A stretch of DNA of 48,747 bases from an uncultured Alteromonadaceae bacterium. Lineage in GTDB: Bacteria; Pseudomonadota; Gammaproteobacteria; Enterobacterales; Alteromonadaceae. The notes under the pieces were generated by a model. That model did not search any database, was not told where the DNA came from, and was given only the letters and a program-made list of their open reading frames with translations. The position numbers and the translations under genes are program-made. The stretch spans positions 1 through 48,747 of the forward strand of contig CALKGI010000011.1 of the NCBI GenBank assembly GCA_938085045.1, read 5' to 3'. Shown one piece after another: positions 14,137 through 23,980 of this stretch. Numbering within the stretch: the first letter of the stretch is position 1; each line of letters begins with the position of its first letter.

Positions 14137-16986
14137 TTACAAACGCTCGCCGTTAATATCCAGTAAAATAGGGTCGCCATAACCAAAGGCTTTGACGTTT
14201 TCTAACTGGGTTTTGGCGTCTCCACCAATCACATAAATCATTTGTTGCTCGTTCATGTATTGTTTAACCGTATCGTGCAACGATTCTAACGACATATCTT
14301 GCACCATCTGCTGCTGTTTTTCGATAAAATCAACTGGCAACGAGTAAGCACTCATGGCTTCGAGCATACGGGTTAACTTGCCCAAAGTTTCAAAGCGTCT
14401 TGAATATCCCTTACCAATCAGATTTTTAGCCGTTTTTAAATCATCTTTATCAAAGGTCGGTGCATAGTTGCCCACCAAGTCTTTAACGATATTCAACGAC
14501 TCTAAAGTGACGTTAGAACGCACTTGGGTTCTGGCCAAAAAGACGCCGGTATAATGATGACGAGCAACGCCTGAGCGAGCACCATAGGTATAGCCTTTTT
14601 GAATACGCAAGACTTGAGTCAAGCGAGCGCTAGAATCGGCACCCAGACGGTTGTTAGCCATAATTAAGCTGTCGTACATAGGGTCGTTGCCTTTTAACGC
14701 CGCCTTGCCCATGTAAATAACCGATTGTTTAGCGTTAGGAATATCAACAAAAAACACCTGAGGCTTAGTAACAGCAGTTGGTGCAGTAAACTTAGGAAAA
14801 TCAATGGTTTTACCTGTCCACTGACTTTGCAGCTTAGTCATTGCGCTACTGACTTGAGCCGGCTTAATGTCGCCAACCACATGTAAAGTCGCATGTTTAG
14901 GTGACAAATTGCGTTTATACCAAGCTTTTAAATCGTCTAACTGAATATTTTTGACCGTAGTACTGGTGCCGCCCATTGGTTGACCACCTAAATGGTCTTT
15001 ACCGTAGATTTGACGATTAAACGCCACACTAGTCACCGCCCCAGGGTTACCTTCGAGTTGCTTAATACGCGTTAACTGACGCGACTTAATACGTTTGAAA
15101 ATACTCTCATCCCAACGCGGCGTAAGAATAATGTCAGTGACAAAACCTATCGTTTTATCGAAATGTTTGGCCAGCGCATTACCGCTGATTTCAATGCCCT
15201 CGCGGGTTGCTTCAATTTCTAAAGACGCGCCAAGTAAACCAATGGCATCTTCCAATTCTGCCGGGGTCATGCCGCTGGTGCCTTCACTCATCAATTGCGC
15301 CAGCAAATCGGCGGTACCAAGTTTGTCAGCGTCATCTAACCACTGACCGCCATCAATGCGAAGACTGAAATTCACCAATGGCAATTCGTTATGCTCTATG
15401 CCCATCAATTTAATGCCGTTTGTGGTCTCCTGCTGCCAAATCGCTGGAATTGTCACATCAGGCTGAACCCCTAAAGCAGGCTCAGAACGGTCCATTTTGG
15501 TCGGTGTTTTAACAAAATCAGTATTTTCTGACTCCTCAAACTGCTTCTCGGCCCCGGCGACAATTTTTTCTTCAGCCACATTGGCTTTGCTCGAACCACT
15601 AAGAATTAAACCTTTGTTGCTCTTAGGCACAAAGCTGGTGATGATAGCTGGTTTGTTCTTAATATATTGATGATAAACCCGCATGATATCTTCACGTGAT
15701 ACCGCCAAAATGTTGCTGATGTCTTTTCCGGCGTAATTAGGGTCGCCAGCAAATTCATTATAAGTACCCAGTTGCAACGCCTTGCTGAGCACGCTGGATA
15801 CACCATTATAAAAATCGGTTTCTTGACTGGCTTTAATTCGCGCCAAGTCTTGGTCTCTGAAACCATTTTTTTCAAAATTTGCCATTGCCGCGTCAATACC
15901 GGCATAAACATCATCTAAAGCAACGCCTGCATTGGCTCGAATACGCACGGTGAAAGTACCCGCCAATTCATCTGAGCTTTGATAAGCCGATGCCGATGGC
16001 GCCAGTTTTTTCTCTTTAACAATAGTGGTGAACAATGGCGCACTTTTGCCATCGGCCAAAATGTTAGCTAATGCATCAAGGGCATAAGCATCTGGGTGAT
16101 ATTGCTCGACCGTTGCATAGGTCATACGCAGTTCAGGCAATTTGGCGAAGTTGTCTAAATGATATAACTTAATGTTTTTTTCAATCGATACCGGGCGAGG
16201 TGACATATCTTCAATCGGTTTGCCGGGTTTAATTTCACCAAACCACTTTGTCACTCGGGTTTTAATATCGTCCATGTCAATGTCGCCGGCAATCACTAAA
16301 GTGGCGTTTGATGGCACATAGTATTTTTCGTAAAACTCACTAACATCACCCAAAGTAGCGTTTTGCAAATCGGCTAAATCACCAATGACCGTCCAGTTAT
16401 ATGGGTGGTCGGTAGGATACAACGCTTTTCTGATCACGTGGCTAGTATGGCCGTAGGCACGATTATCTACGCGTTGGCGTTTTTCGTTTTTCACCACCTG
16501 CTTTTCGCGTTCAAGTGTGGCTTCTTTCACGGTGTTTATCATGTAACCAAAACGGTCAGAGTCAATCCACAGCAATTTCTCAAGCGCATCCACTGGCACA
16601 GTTTCGTAATACATAGTGCCATCACTCCAAGTGCCACCGTTACGACTGCCACCCAGTTCAGGGATCATCTTTCGGTTGGCGCCCATCGGCACGTTTTCGG
16701 AGTCATTAAACGACATGTGTTCAAAAAAGTGGGCAAAACCGGTGCGCCCGGGTTTTTCGCGGCTAGAACCGACATGTACTATCGTGGCTAACGCCACAAT
16801 CGGGTCTGATTTATCTTGATGTAATAGAACGGTTAATCCGTTGTCTAGCGTCAGCTTTTCAAAAGGAATATTAAACGAACTAGCCGGCGCAGCGGCCTCG
16901 ACCACGGTGCTAGGCGCTTGCTCATTTGTAGCGGTACAACTGACCAGCATTGCTGCGGCCAACAGTGTTAGGGTTAATTTCTTCAT
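14137..16986 (-). CDS. M16 family zinc metallopeptidase, lipoprotein
   Basis: 949 aa from ATG 16986 (GGGAA five bases upstream; an in-frame TTG 12 bases earlier is rejected). Lipobox LVSC with Cys17 indicates an outer-membrane or periplasmic lipoprotein. The inverted zinc motif HFFEH has His86, Glu89 and His90, with a further ligand Glu near 168 (VVKNEKRQ). A second M16 module lacking the zinc motif follows (about 500-940, LMSEGTSGMTPAEL, RxxxGYTYGARS), so this is a two-module pitrilysin/insulinase-type enzyme that degrades peptides. It lies 35 bases after the channel-like gene on the same strand; convergent with the ATPase gene. Confidence 0.92.
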   Translation of the reverse strand: MKKLTLTLLAAAMLVSCTATNEQAPSTVVEAAAPASSFNIPFEKLTLDNGLTVLLHQDKSDPIVALATIVHVGSSREKPGRTGFAHFFEHMSFNDSENVPMGANRKMIPELGGSRNGGTWSDGTMYYETVPVDALEKLLWIDSDRFGYMINTVKEATLEREKQVVKNEKRQRVDNRAYGHTSHVIRKALYPTDHPYNWTVIGDLADLQNATLGDVSEFYEKYYVPSNATLVIAGDIDMDDIKTRVTKWFGEIKPGKPIEDMSPRPVSIEKNIKLYHLDNFAKLPELRMTYATVEQYHPDAYALDALANILADGKSAPLFTTIVKEKKLAPSASAYQSSDELAGTFTVRIRANAGVALDDVYAGIDAAMANFEKNGFRDQDLARIKASQETDFYNGVSSVLSKALQLGTYNEFAGDPNYAGKDISNILAVSREDIMRVYHQYIKNKPAIITSFVPKSNKGLILSGSSKANVAEEKIVAGAEKQFEESENTDFVKTPTKMDRSEPALGVQPDVTIPAIWQQETTNGIKLMGIEHNELPLVNFSLRIDGGQWLDDADKLGTADLLAQLMSEGTSGMTPAELEDAIGLLGASLEIEATREGIEISGNALAKHFDKTIGFVTDIILTPRWDESIFKRIKSRQLTRIKQLEGNPGAVTSVAFNRQIYGKDHLGGQPMGGTSTTVKNIQLDDLKAWYKRNLSPKHATLHVVGDIKPAQVSSAMTKLQSQWTGKTIDFPKFTAPTAVTKPQVFFVDIPNAKQSVIYMGKAALKGNDPMYDSLIMANNRLGADSSARLTQVLRIQKGYTYGARSGVARHHYTGVFLARTQVRSNVTLESLNIVKDLVGNYAPTFDKDDLKTAKNLIGKGYSRRFETLGKLTRMLEAMSAYSLPVDFIEKQQQMVQDMSLESLHDTVKQYMNEQQMIYVIGGDAKTQLENVKAFGYGDPILLDINGERL

Positions 16987-17021
16987 ACTTGTTCCCAATG
17001 GTTTATCGTTCTAATTATTTT

Positions 17022-18269
17022 TTAGTTTAATTTTACCCAGTCTTCTGGAATATTCGATTCGATTAATTCAGTCATACTGAAACTGGTAATGTCATGTTCA
17101 CGCCCAACTTCGCTGGCGAATTTCGATTCTTGATTGGTTCTGGCGATAATCATCGCTTCTGGATATTTGCCGCGCAGCCAAATCGCAGTACGCAGGTTCT
17201 CTTCTTCTGCTCCAGTGCCAAGAATAATAACAGGGGCGCATAGATTTAAATCTATTTTAGTTTTCAGTTGCGTCCAAACCTTGGGGTGAGAGATGTTGCC
17301 CTCAAAAATCAATCGCTCGTACTCGCCATCAAAGTTAATTTGTTCGTCGGTGACCATGATCCGCCGCTTGGCGTCTAAATCGATTATCGCCACCGAATCT
17401 ATTTCATCCAGCGCATGTTTATGCACTTCTTCCATAATGGTTTGACCAAAACGACCAAACCCGGCAATGATCACCATGTCGAGCGGCTCAGTATGATGAA
17501 AATGTTCAATCAAATGACTTTTGACCAATCCGGCAGCAGCCAAGTGGTATGAATTGAATGAATGACACAAAGCAGCCACCCGAGAACCCTCCATAGCCCG
17601 CATAAAGCGCAAGTTGTCGCAATGTATCACCACTTTGTTGGCCATTTGCGGTGCCAGCTGAATAATTTTATGCGCCGCTTCGTAACTTTGAAAATTATCG
17701 TCGCCCATCATCAAAATTTTAACCGCTTTGTCGATGCGCAATTGCAGCAAAAAATAATCATGAGTAATGTCGCCGTTAACCGTCATCACGTTATACAGCT
17801 CTTTGAGTTCTTCTGATCTGAGTGCATCAATGTCATTGTCGATTACAACAATGGGCACTCGGCGATGATGCGAGCGCAACACCTTGAGGTAGCTCATAGT
17901 CAAACTGCCAGTGCCAACAATAATGATGTGATTTTTGATTTTACGCAGTTGCCAATGTTTGGGCGCGAGGGCCTTAAACAAAGCTTCGATTAATGCCGAT
18001 GCCGCGACAAATGGGGCACCAAGATAAGCAAGCCACAAGAAGTAACGAGCAACAATCGGCCCGCCTTCGGGCATACCTAGGTCTAAGCCGCCCATCACAA
18101 AAAGACCCAAACTGTAATAAGCCTTAGTGAGCAAATTGTCGTCGACCACAGTAGGACGTTCACTGAGCGAAACACCGAATATTAAAGCGAAAAACGCGCT
18201 GAAAAATAACAGCACCGCAGCAACTGTACGCCAGCCTATTCGAACAACAGGTTTTTGGGGAAGTAACAT
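17022..18269 (-). CDS. RCK/TrkA-N protein with channel-like membrane part
   Basis: 415 aa. Two membrane helices (about 14-34 and 72-100) flank a pore-like segment, followed by two NAD-binding RCK modules: HIIIVGTGSLTM (114-125) and MVIIAGFGRFGQ (265-276). The arrangement matches two-TM potassium channels with cytoplasmic RCK gates. However, the selectivity filter TVGYGD is not present; the equivalent region reads SLGLFVMGGLDLGMPEGG (53-70). It may conduct differently, or be a regulatory subunit or redox sensor. The M16 peptidase gene follows 35 bases downstream. Divergent from the CDGSH gene. Confidence 0.8.
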   Translation of the reverse strand: MLLPQKPVVRIGWRTVAAVLLFFSAFFALIFGVSLSERPTVVDDNLLTKAYYSLGLFVMGGLDLGMPEGGPIVARYFLWLAYLGAPFVAASALIEALFKALAPKHWQLRKIKNHIIIVGTGSLTMSYLKVLRSHHRRVPIVVIDNDIDALRSEELKELYNVMTVNGDITHDYFLLQLRIDKAVKILMMGDDNFQSYEAAHKIIQLAPQMANKVVIHCDNLRFMRAMEGSRVAALCHSFNSYHLAAAGLVKSHLIEHFHHTEPLDMVIIAGFGRFGQTIMEEVHKHALDEIDSVAIIDLDAKRRIMVTDEQINFDGEYERLIFEGNISHPKVWTQLKTKIDLNLCAPVIILGTGAEEENLRTAIWLRGKYPEAMIIARTNQESKFASEVGREHDITSFSMTELIESNIPEDWVKLN

Positions 18270-18413
18270 GCTAGAGATAATCGTTTATTAGTAGCGTAGT
18301 GGCATTCTAACCGAATCGGTTCAAAGCTCAATATTTTAAAGTTGAATCCCCGTACCCAGCCACCCAATTTGTTGTTCTATAATGATTATATTCAATAAGA
18401 GACCGAGTACCCT

Positions 18414-18701
18414 ATGACAAAACCAACAGTTTCATCAGGTAAAGTGCCACAAGACAGACCCATGGCGGTAGAAGTCGAAGCAGGAAAGTCGTACCACTGG
18501 TGCTCTTGCGGAAAAAGCACCATACAACCTTGGTGTGACGGCGCTCATGCGGGCACCGAGTTCAAACCTGTCATCTACAAGGCCGAAGAAACTAAAACCG
18601 TTTATATGTGCTGTTGTAAAAAAACTCACCACGCCCCGACTTGCGATGGTTCACATCAGTTTAGTAATGACAGTGGGCGCGATGCTTATTATCGTCGGTG
18701 A
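18414..18701 (+). CDS. CDGSH iron-sulfur domain protein, double motif
   Basis: 95 aa with two CDGSH-type [2Fe-2S] sites. Site 1 is Cys30-x-Cys32 ... Cys41-Asp-Gly-Ala-His45; site 2 is Cys66-x-Cys68 ... Cys77-Asp-Gly-Ser-His81. Each binds its cluster through three cysteines and one histidine. This tandem form is common in small soluble bacterial proteins of the mitoNEET superfamily, with roles in redox or Fe-S transfer. No transmembrane anchor. Single gene, divergent from the RCK gene. Confidence 0.93.
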   Translation: MTKPTVSSGKVPQDRPMAVEVEAGKSYHWCSCGKSTIQPWCDGAHAGTEFKPVIYKAEETKTVYMCCCKKTHHAPTCDGSHQFSNDSGRDAYYRR

Positions 18702-18889
18702 TTTTGTGCTGTGCGCTGGCACACGTTTTAACGTAGCTCATAGATTTAACCATACTCTCGGTGCTCTCAGTGCTCTAACCAGAAATTTTGCGTGGATATA
18801 TCCACGCTCTACTTGAAAACCAAACCCTATTTAATCAGTACCATGAATACTGTAAACTACGCCCTCGTTTTAGCCCCGAGGAACAAGCA

Positions 18890-19703
18890 TTGACCACACA
18901 ACAAAGCCCAGCAATGGCCCCCATGCGCCAGCTCCCAGCAGCTCTGTGGTTGTCACTGCTAATCATCGGCCAAGCTGTATTTGCTTGGTATATTTTTGCG
19001 CTATACACCCAACCCTTAACCTCTGGCGACAGCACCATTTTCAATCGGGTATTGAGCAATTTGCACGTGCCCGACCAGTTACTGGCTAACTTCAGTATTG
19101 CTTTACACCTATTTGGTGGCGCAGTGATCAGCATCATAGGCCCTTTGCAGTTAATTCCAGCTATTAGAGCCAAAGCCTTGCCTTTTCACCGAATGCTGGG
19201 GCGAATTTATGTCATCACTGCCATGGTTATTAGTGTTGCTGGCATGATTTTCATTGTCACTCGCGGTGCTGTTGGCGGCATTTATATGGATGTGGGTTTT
19301 GCCCTTTACGGCTTTTTGCTGTTCACCTGTGCGGTGCAGACTTGGCGATTCGCTATGGCTAAGCAAATGCGGACGCATCGCCGCTGGGCAATCCGCTTGT
19401 TTGCGCTTGGCATGGCCTCTTGGTTATATCGGGTTGAATATGGTTTTTGGGGGCTTATCAATGGTGGAATGCCGGGCCATGAAAGTGGCACTTTTCAGGG
19501 GCCATTTGATATATTTATGGATTTCGCCTTTTACATCCCCACCCTAAATAGGGGTTGAACTGTATTTTTATGCTCAACGTAAACTTTCCAAAGCCAATCA
19601 GCAAATTGCCTTAATTCTTTCATTAACCGTACTCGTTCCAGCATTTAGTCTTGGATGTTATGCTGCCGCCAAGGGCTGGTGGTTACCAGCAGTCGCCGGA
19701 TAA
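18890..19703 (+). pseudogene. DUF2306-like membrane protein, frameshifted near the 3' end
   Basis: TTG at 18890 has a strong ribosome site (GAGGAA about 6 bases upstream) and opens a frame ending at 19558. The product has several membrane helices with HLFGGA and FHRMLGRIYV, typical of DUF2306 proteins. At the run GGGG (19551-19554) reading stops in TGA, but the next frame continues without break as VELYFYAQRKLSKANQQIAL and ends AKGWWLPAVAG at TAA 19701-19703, the expected C-terminal helix. One surplus base thus separates the parts. It may be a real frameshift, a sequencing error in the G run, or two products. The function of the family is not established. Confidence 0.65.
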
Positions 19704-19787
19704 ATTGTAAAAACAGAGTATCTAACATTGGCAAAATGCGATTTTTACACCATACTTTGCTAACTAAACTATTGATAACTAAGAATT

Positions 19788-20738
19788 ATGAGTAAATCCA
19801 CGCTGCTTTTTGCTGTTATGAGAGATATGTTTTGGGGGTTTGCATTTAGTGGTGCTTATATTCTTATCACTGGAACCATAATCTATGTGACAGAACCTCT
19901 AATCCCTTTTCAGCAGTACATAAAATCTTTCACTATGTATTTCAACTGCCTAATCTCTGGTGGTTTAATTGTGGGTTCAGCTATCTACGTTTTTCGTACT
20001 CAAAGAGACATTGTTGAAACTATCGAACAAACCTTTTTGCCAGAAAACCTTGCCGCAACCCGCTATGGTATTGAAAAACAAAAATACCTAAGCAAACGCC
20101 GTTCAACAGAGTTTGCTACCGAGTTTATCGTGGCAGGATTTGTCATTTTTTACCTTTGCCGTTTTCCGCTGACGGGTCTAGCGGAGACGTTCATGATAGC
20201 TTTTGCCTGTATGGAGTATGCTCTGGGGGTATATGTTGGCAGAAAATTATATTATGCGGGCAGTATGCTAGAAACCATTGCCGACATAAAAATACACGAG
20301 AATATTTTTAGCACTGATAAACTTGGATCTATTATCGCTTTTGTTAACATTGTTTCAACTATGACAATTATTTTTGTCTATGTGCACGTTTCAAGCTTCT
20401 ATTTCGGACCATTTTTGTATGATTCTGATGTAGGGTGGTCGGCAAAAATACTGCTGATACTGCCCGCTGTGATTGCAACACCTGTTGTGTTAATTTTCAA
20501 TTTCTATCCTCGTACGATCATCCGTAATCTATACAAAAAATCAATTGACCAAGAAATTTTCCGTCTAACTGATAGTTTACATAAAGAAGGTGTAACGAAA
20601 AACGATAGAATGTCGACCATGATGCAATACCATAATCTTCAAGATGAAGAACTTAAGTATCGACTGAGGGTGACATTGAGTGATTTGCCCATCGCAATTA
20701 CAGTTATACTCATGTTGCTTAAGTTTGTAGTCCCATGA
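19788..20738 (+). CDS. Polytopic membrane protein of unknown function
   Basis: 316 aa, not recognised. Predicted membrane segments near 13-35, 48-69, 108-126, 130-150, 180-207, 217-240 and 296-315; polar stretches at 70-107 (rich in Lys, Arg, Glu) and 245-294 are likely cytoplasmic. No catalytic motif or soluble domain is evident. The start and its 17 upstream bases are identical to those of the convergent UbiA-family gene, whose stop lies only 3 bases away, suggesting the two act together or were acquired together. The segment looks lower in GC than its neighbours by eye. Confidence 0.7.
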   Translation: MSKSTLLFAVMRDMFWGFAFSGAYILITGTIIYVTEPLIPFQQYIKSFTMYFNCLISGGLIVGSAIYVFRTQRDIVETIEQTFLPENLAATRYGIEKQKYLSKRRSTEFATEFIVAGFVIFYLCRFPLTGLAETFMIAFACMEYALGVYVGRKLYYAGSMLETIADIKIHENIFSTDKLGSIIAFVNIVSTMTIIFVYVHVSSFYFGPFLYDSDVGWSAKILLILPAVIATPVVLIFNFYPRTIIRNLYKKSIDQEIFRLTDSLHKEGVTKNDRMSTMMQYHNLQDEELKYRLRVTLSDLPIAITVILMLLKFVVP

Positions 20739-20741
20739 TAT

Positions 20742-21533
20742 TTAAAGCAAAAACAAAATCCCACTTAAAAAATGTATTCTCATCCAAATGATCAGCTTTT
20801 GCTTATTTACTCCCTGATACCAACGCAAAGTAAAGTAGCCTTCGAGCACTGCTAATATCATGACAATAACGTAAAAAAATATTGTTTGACTGGCATATGC
20901 TAACAAAGCAATACCCGTAAACTGAGCAAAAAAAGCGAGCTTCTGTGCATTAGTAATGCCGATTATCTTTGCTAGTGTTTGTCCATCGCCTTTTTCATCA
21001 TGCACGTCCATAAGTATTTCCCGGCCCAATACGAAAAAAAACATAGCAATAATAACCGGAATGTTTCTATCAAAATCAGGAATTAGCGTCAACAAAATCA
21101 GAAATGGTGTTGTACCGACCAAAGCGATGTAGATATTCTTAATACTTGGCGTATGACGAACGACATAGTTGTAATTAATCAAACCAATCAAGAACAACAG
21201 ATAGCCATAAACCACTGAATTCTCGATGAATAATTTGACGTAGCACAGTGTAAAAGCAAGCAGGCCGTAATATATGATGATAGCGGTAAATTCACTGATA
21301 TCCTTGTTTGGCAAGGGGCGTTCTGGGTGATTGATTTTGTCGGCTTCTATATCACTAATATCATTAATAACAAACCCATTCATACAGGTTGTTAAAATGG
21401 GTAGTGCGTAGACAAAAGCATGTAACCAGTCGTCCAAATGCAAAGCAATTGGGATAAGAATTGCCAAAAATAGTATAAAACATGAATTAAAGCGGCTGAG
21501 TCTTAGAATAGCTTTTGTAATCTTACAACTCAT
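20742..21533 (-). CDS. UbiA-superfamily prenyltransferase-like membrane protein
   Basis: 263 aa with about eight to nine membrane helices and both aspartate-rich motifs of the UbiA superfamily: NDISDIEAD (57-65) and DVHDEKGD (176-183), which bind the Mg2+-diphosphate of a polyprenyl donor. It differs from the true UbiA at 29091-29966 and resembles the branch that contains (S)-2,3-di-O-geranylgeranylglyceryl phosphate synthase and similar enzymes, so the acceptor is uncertain. Residues NHPERPLP (68-75) are typical of that branch. Convergent with the unknown membrane protein and sharing its 23-bp start region in inverse orientation. Confidence 0.8.
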   Translation of the reverse strand: MSCKITKAILRLSRFNSCFILFLAILIPIALHLDDWLHAFVYALPILTTCMNGFVINDISDIEADKINHPERPLPNKDISEFTAIIIYYGLLAFTLCYVKLFIENSVVYGYLLFLIGLINYNYVVRHTPSIKNIYIALVGTTPFLILLTLIPDFDRNIPVIIAMFFFVLGREILMDVHDEKGDGQTLAKIIGITNAQKLAFFAQFTGIALLAYASQTIFFYVIVMILAVLEGYFTLRWYQGVNKQKLIIWMRIHFLSGILFLL

Positions 21534-21736
21534 AATTCTTAGTTATCAATTGAATTGACAGCAAAACGACGTCATTGGCGTAACTTAGCACCTACCTCTG
21601 CACAAAAATTGTTTGTAGGCCTCAAATCAACTGACTATAGTTCTGCTATTGAGCCAACAGAATTGTCTAAAATAGATTGTATTTTGGCCAGCAAGGGCTT
21701 TACTTAAAGTGTCCACACTTTTATTAAGGATACTGT

Positions 21737-23980
21737 ATGAATCTACCCTGCCACTTTCGATTCAACCTAATCGCCAGCGCATTGTTAGCGGTTTTATCTA
21801 CCCCAACCCTTGCCGAAGATGATTACGACGAAGACTTGTCAGACATCAGCCTCAGCGCCCTACTCACAATCGAGGTCACCTCAGCCTCAAAAATTGCCAC
21901 CCCCATAGCCAAAGCACCGGCGGTCATCACCGCATACACTCAGCAAAACATGGAAGAATATGGTTTTACCGTAATAAACGACCTGCTCTATAGCCTGCCC
22001 GGTTTTGGCCCAAGCCAAGATTATGACAGACCCACAGTCGCCACCCGTGGTAACTTTGACAGTTGGAGCAACAACCATATTTTACATTTGGTTGACGGTG
22101 TGCCAATGAACGACAACCTCTATGGTTCGGCCTATACCTGGTTTACCCCCATATTTACCACCAAAACCATGGAAGTCATTCGTGGTCCGGGCTCTGCCTT
22201 GTATGGCTCTAACGCCACCAACGGTGTAGTGCAAATGAACACCTTCAACGGAGCCGACTTAGACAAGCCAATTTATGCCAAAGTTAGCCTATATGGTAGC
22301 GAAGGCACCAGCCGTTACGAGTTTATGACCGGCACCACCTCTGGCGATTACGACTTTATCATCGCCTATTCACAACATGAAACCGATGGCAACGAATACA
22401 CAAGTTATGACGGTTCAAACCGCATGGCAACGCTAGAAGACCCCGCAACTGGCCGTCCGCGTTCGCAGCAGTTTGTTAAAAAAGACAAACGAGAAGACAG
22501 CTATTTATGGACAAAATTAAGCATTGGCGAAAATTGGCAAATTCAATACCATCGCCAACAGTGGGACTTTGGCACAGGTCATGGTTGGGTATTTTGGATC
22601 CCAGATTTTGATGAATCCATGAATGAGTCACGCGATATCTTGTCGGTTAAGTACAACAGCAACATCAACGAAAACCTGTCGCAAGAGTACGTGGTACGTT
22701 ATCAAAACCACGATATTAGCTGGAACCAGCGCTACTACCCTACCGGTGCTTTTGCCGACTTTTATCCCTCAGGTATGTGGGAGTTTTTAGATACCAAAGC
22801 CTCAGATGTATTTGTTCGCGCCCAGTTAACTTGGCTGTTAGACGAGCGAGCAACGCTATTGGCAGGCTTTGAAGGCGACCGATTCAGTTACGATGGCGAC
22901 AACGAACATTACAGCAATATTGATGTTGATTTTACCTTTGCGCCCTATCCGGGAGATATAAATACGCCACTGGGACCTTGGCTTGATTACATTGCCGACG
23001 AACCAGTACTCAACACTGCATTTTACGCCCAGCTAACCACAGGTGACTGGTTAAAAGATGTCGAAACCACCGTGGGTGTTCGCTGGGACAAACTGTCGGT
23101 CGATTACAAAGAGGTTTACACCGCTGGACAACCCAAGGCCGAAAAAAGCTGGTCAAAAGTCAGCCCTAGGGTCGCTGTGGTTTGGTCAATTGACGACAAT
23201 ATGGTGTTAAAAAGCCTGTGGGGTAAGGCCTTTCGAGCGCCCACCCCCACCGAAATGGGCGGCGCGCATACCTTTTCACTGGCCTCTAATATCGGTGAGC
23301 TTGAACCTGAGTTAATCACTACCATTGAATTTGTACTCGATTGGACACTCGACCAAAACCATGTCTTTAGAGCCAACTACTTTGACACCAAGTTCGAAAA
23401 CCAAATTGGCTATTCAACAGTTAACTTTAACCTCAGCAGTAATATTTACTCCACCCAAAACGCTGGGTTAGAACTCGAATTGATTGGCAATTATGGCACT
23501 TGGAACTGGTTTACCAATCTGTCGTGGGTCAAGCGTAATGACGAAACCATTTTGGCCTTTGATACCGCTGGCACCCCCGAATTCACCCAACATGCCGATG
23601 ACATGAAATGGGAGCCTGAGCTAAAAATCAACGCGGGGATTTCTTACCATGGCGAAGGGTTTTCGCTGTCGAGTAATTTGCATTATCACGGCGAAGTACA
23701 AAGGCGCGACAACGAAAAAGGCAACCCGGGTGGTTGGCTACCGTTGGGCGTAGATGTACCAGCCAATTACAACCTCGATGACCACAGACCAACATCAATA
23801 GACAGCTGGATAAGCTTAAATGCCAAAGCTAGCTTTGACATAAATGAGCAATTAAGCCTAACAATTGAAGGTAAAAACCTCACCGACAAGCGAGCCAGCT
23901 TAGTCAAAACAGGCCCATTTCCCTTTGATTATCAGATACCCGGCAGGCACATGATGGTTTATTTGAGCTTAAAACTATAA
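21737..23980 (+). CDS. TonB-dependent outer-membrane receptor
   Basis: 747 aa. Signal peptide cleaved near PTLA (26), a short acidic stretch, then a plug domain (about 45-165: VTSASKIATPIAKAPAVITA; VDGVPMND; MEVIRGPGSALYGSNATNGV) and a 22-strand-type barrel ending NLTDKRASLVKTGPF and YLSLKL. It imports a bound substrate with energy from TonB-ExbBD. VIRGPGSALYG is the usual plug signature. No Fur-box-like palindrome is seen upstream, so iron is not implied; a colicin I/vitamin B12-type, polysaccharide or peptide ligand is equally possible. TTAAGGA precedes the ATG. The 3' end overlaps the convergent HPP gene by 6 bases. Confidence 0.93.
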   Translation: MNLPCHFRFNLIASALLAVLSTPTLAEDDYDEDLSDISLSALLTIEVTSASKIATPIAKAPAVITAYTQQNMEEYGFTVINDLLYSLPGFGPSQDYDRPTVATRGNFDSWSNNHILHLVDGVPMNDNLYGSAYTWFTPIFTTKTMEVIRGPGSALYGSNATNGVVQMNTFNGADLDKPIYAKVSLYGSEGTSRYEFMTGTTSGDYDFIIAYSQHETDGNEYTSYDGSNRMATLEDPATGRPRSQQFVKKDKREDSYLWTKLSIGENWQIQYHRQQWDFGTGHGWVFWIPDFDESMNESRDILSVKYNSNINENLSQEYVVRYQNHDISWNQRYYPTGAFADFYPSGMWEFLDTKASDVFVRAQLTWLLDERATLLAGFEGDRFSYDGDNEHYSNIDVDFTFAPYPGDINTPLGPWLDYIADEPVLNTAFYAQLTTGDWLKDVETTVGVRWDKLSVDYKEVYTAGQPKAEKSWSKVSPRVAVVWSIDDNMVLKSLWGKAFRAPTPTEMGGAHTFSLASNIGELEPELITTIEFVLDWTLDQNHVFRANYFDTKFENQIGYSTVNFNLSSNIYSTQNAGLELELIGNYGTWNWFTNLSWVKRNDETILAFDTAGTPEFTQHADDMKWEPELKINAGISYHGEGFSLSSNLHYHGEVQRRDNEKGNPGGWLPLGVDVPANYNLDDHRPTSIDSWISLNAKASFDINEQLSLTIEGKNLTDKRASLVKTGPFPFDYQIPGRHMMVYLSLKL

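Larger units (their letters stand above)
19771..21550. repeat. Perfect 23-bp inverted repeats enclosing two convergent genes
   Basis: Positions 19771-19793 read ATTGATAACTAAGAATT, then ATG and AGT. The exact reverse complement occupies 21528-21550. Each copy holds the ribosome-site region and first two codons of one gene: the membrane protein (start 19788) and the UbiA-family protein (start 21533). The match ends abruptly on both sides. Bases outside and inside differ, so the identity is not part of a longer duplication. Confidence 0.9.
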
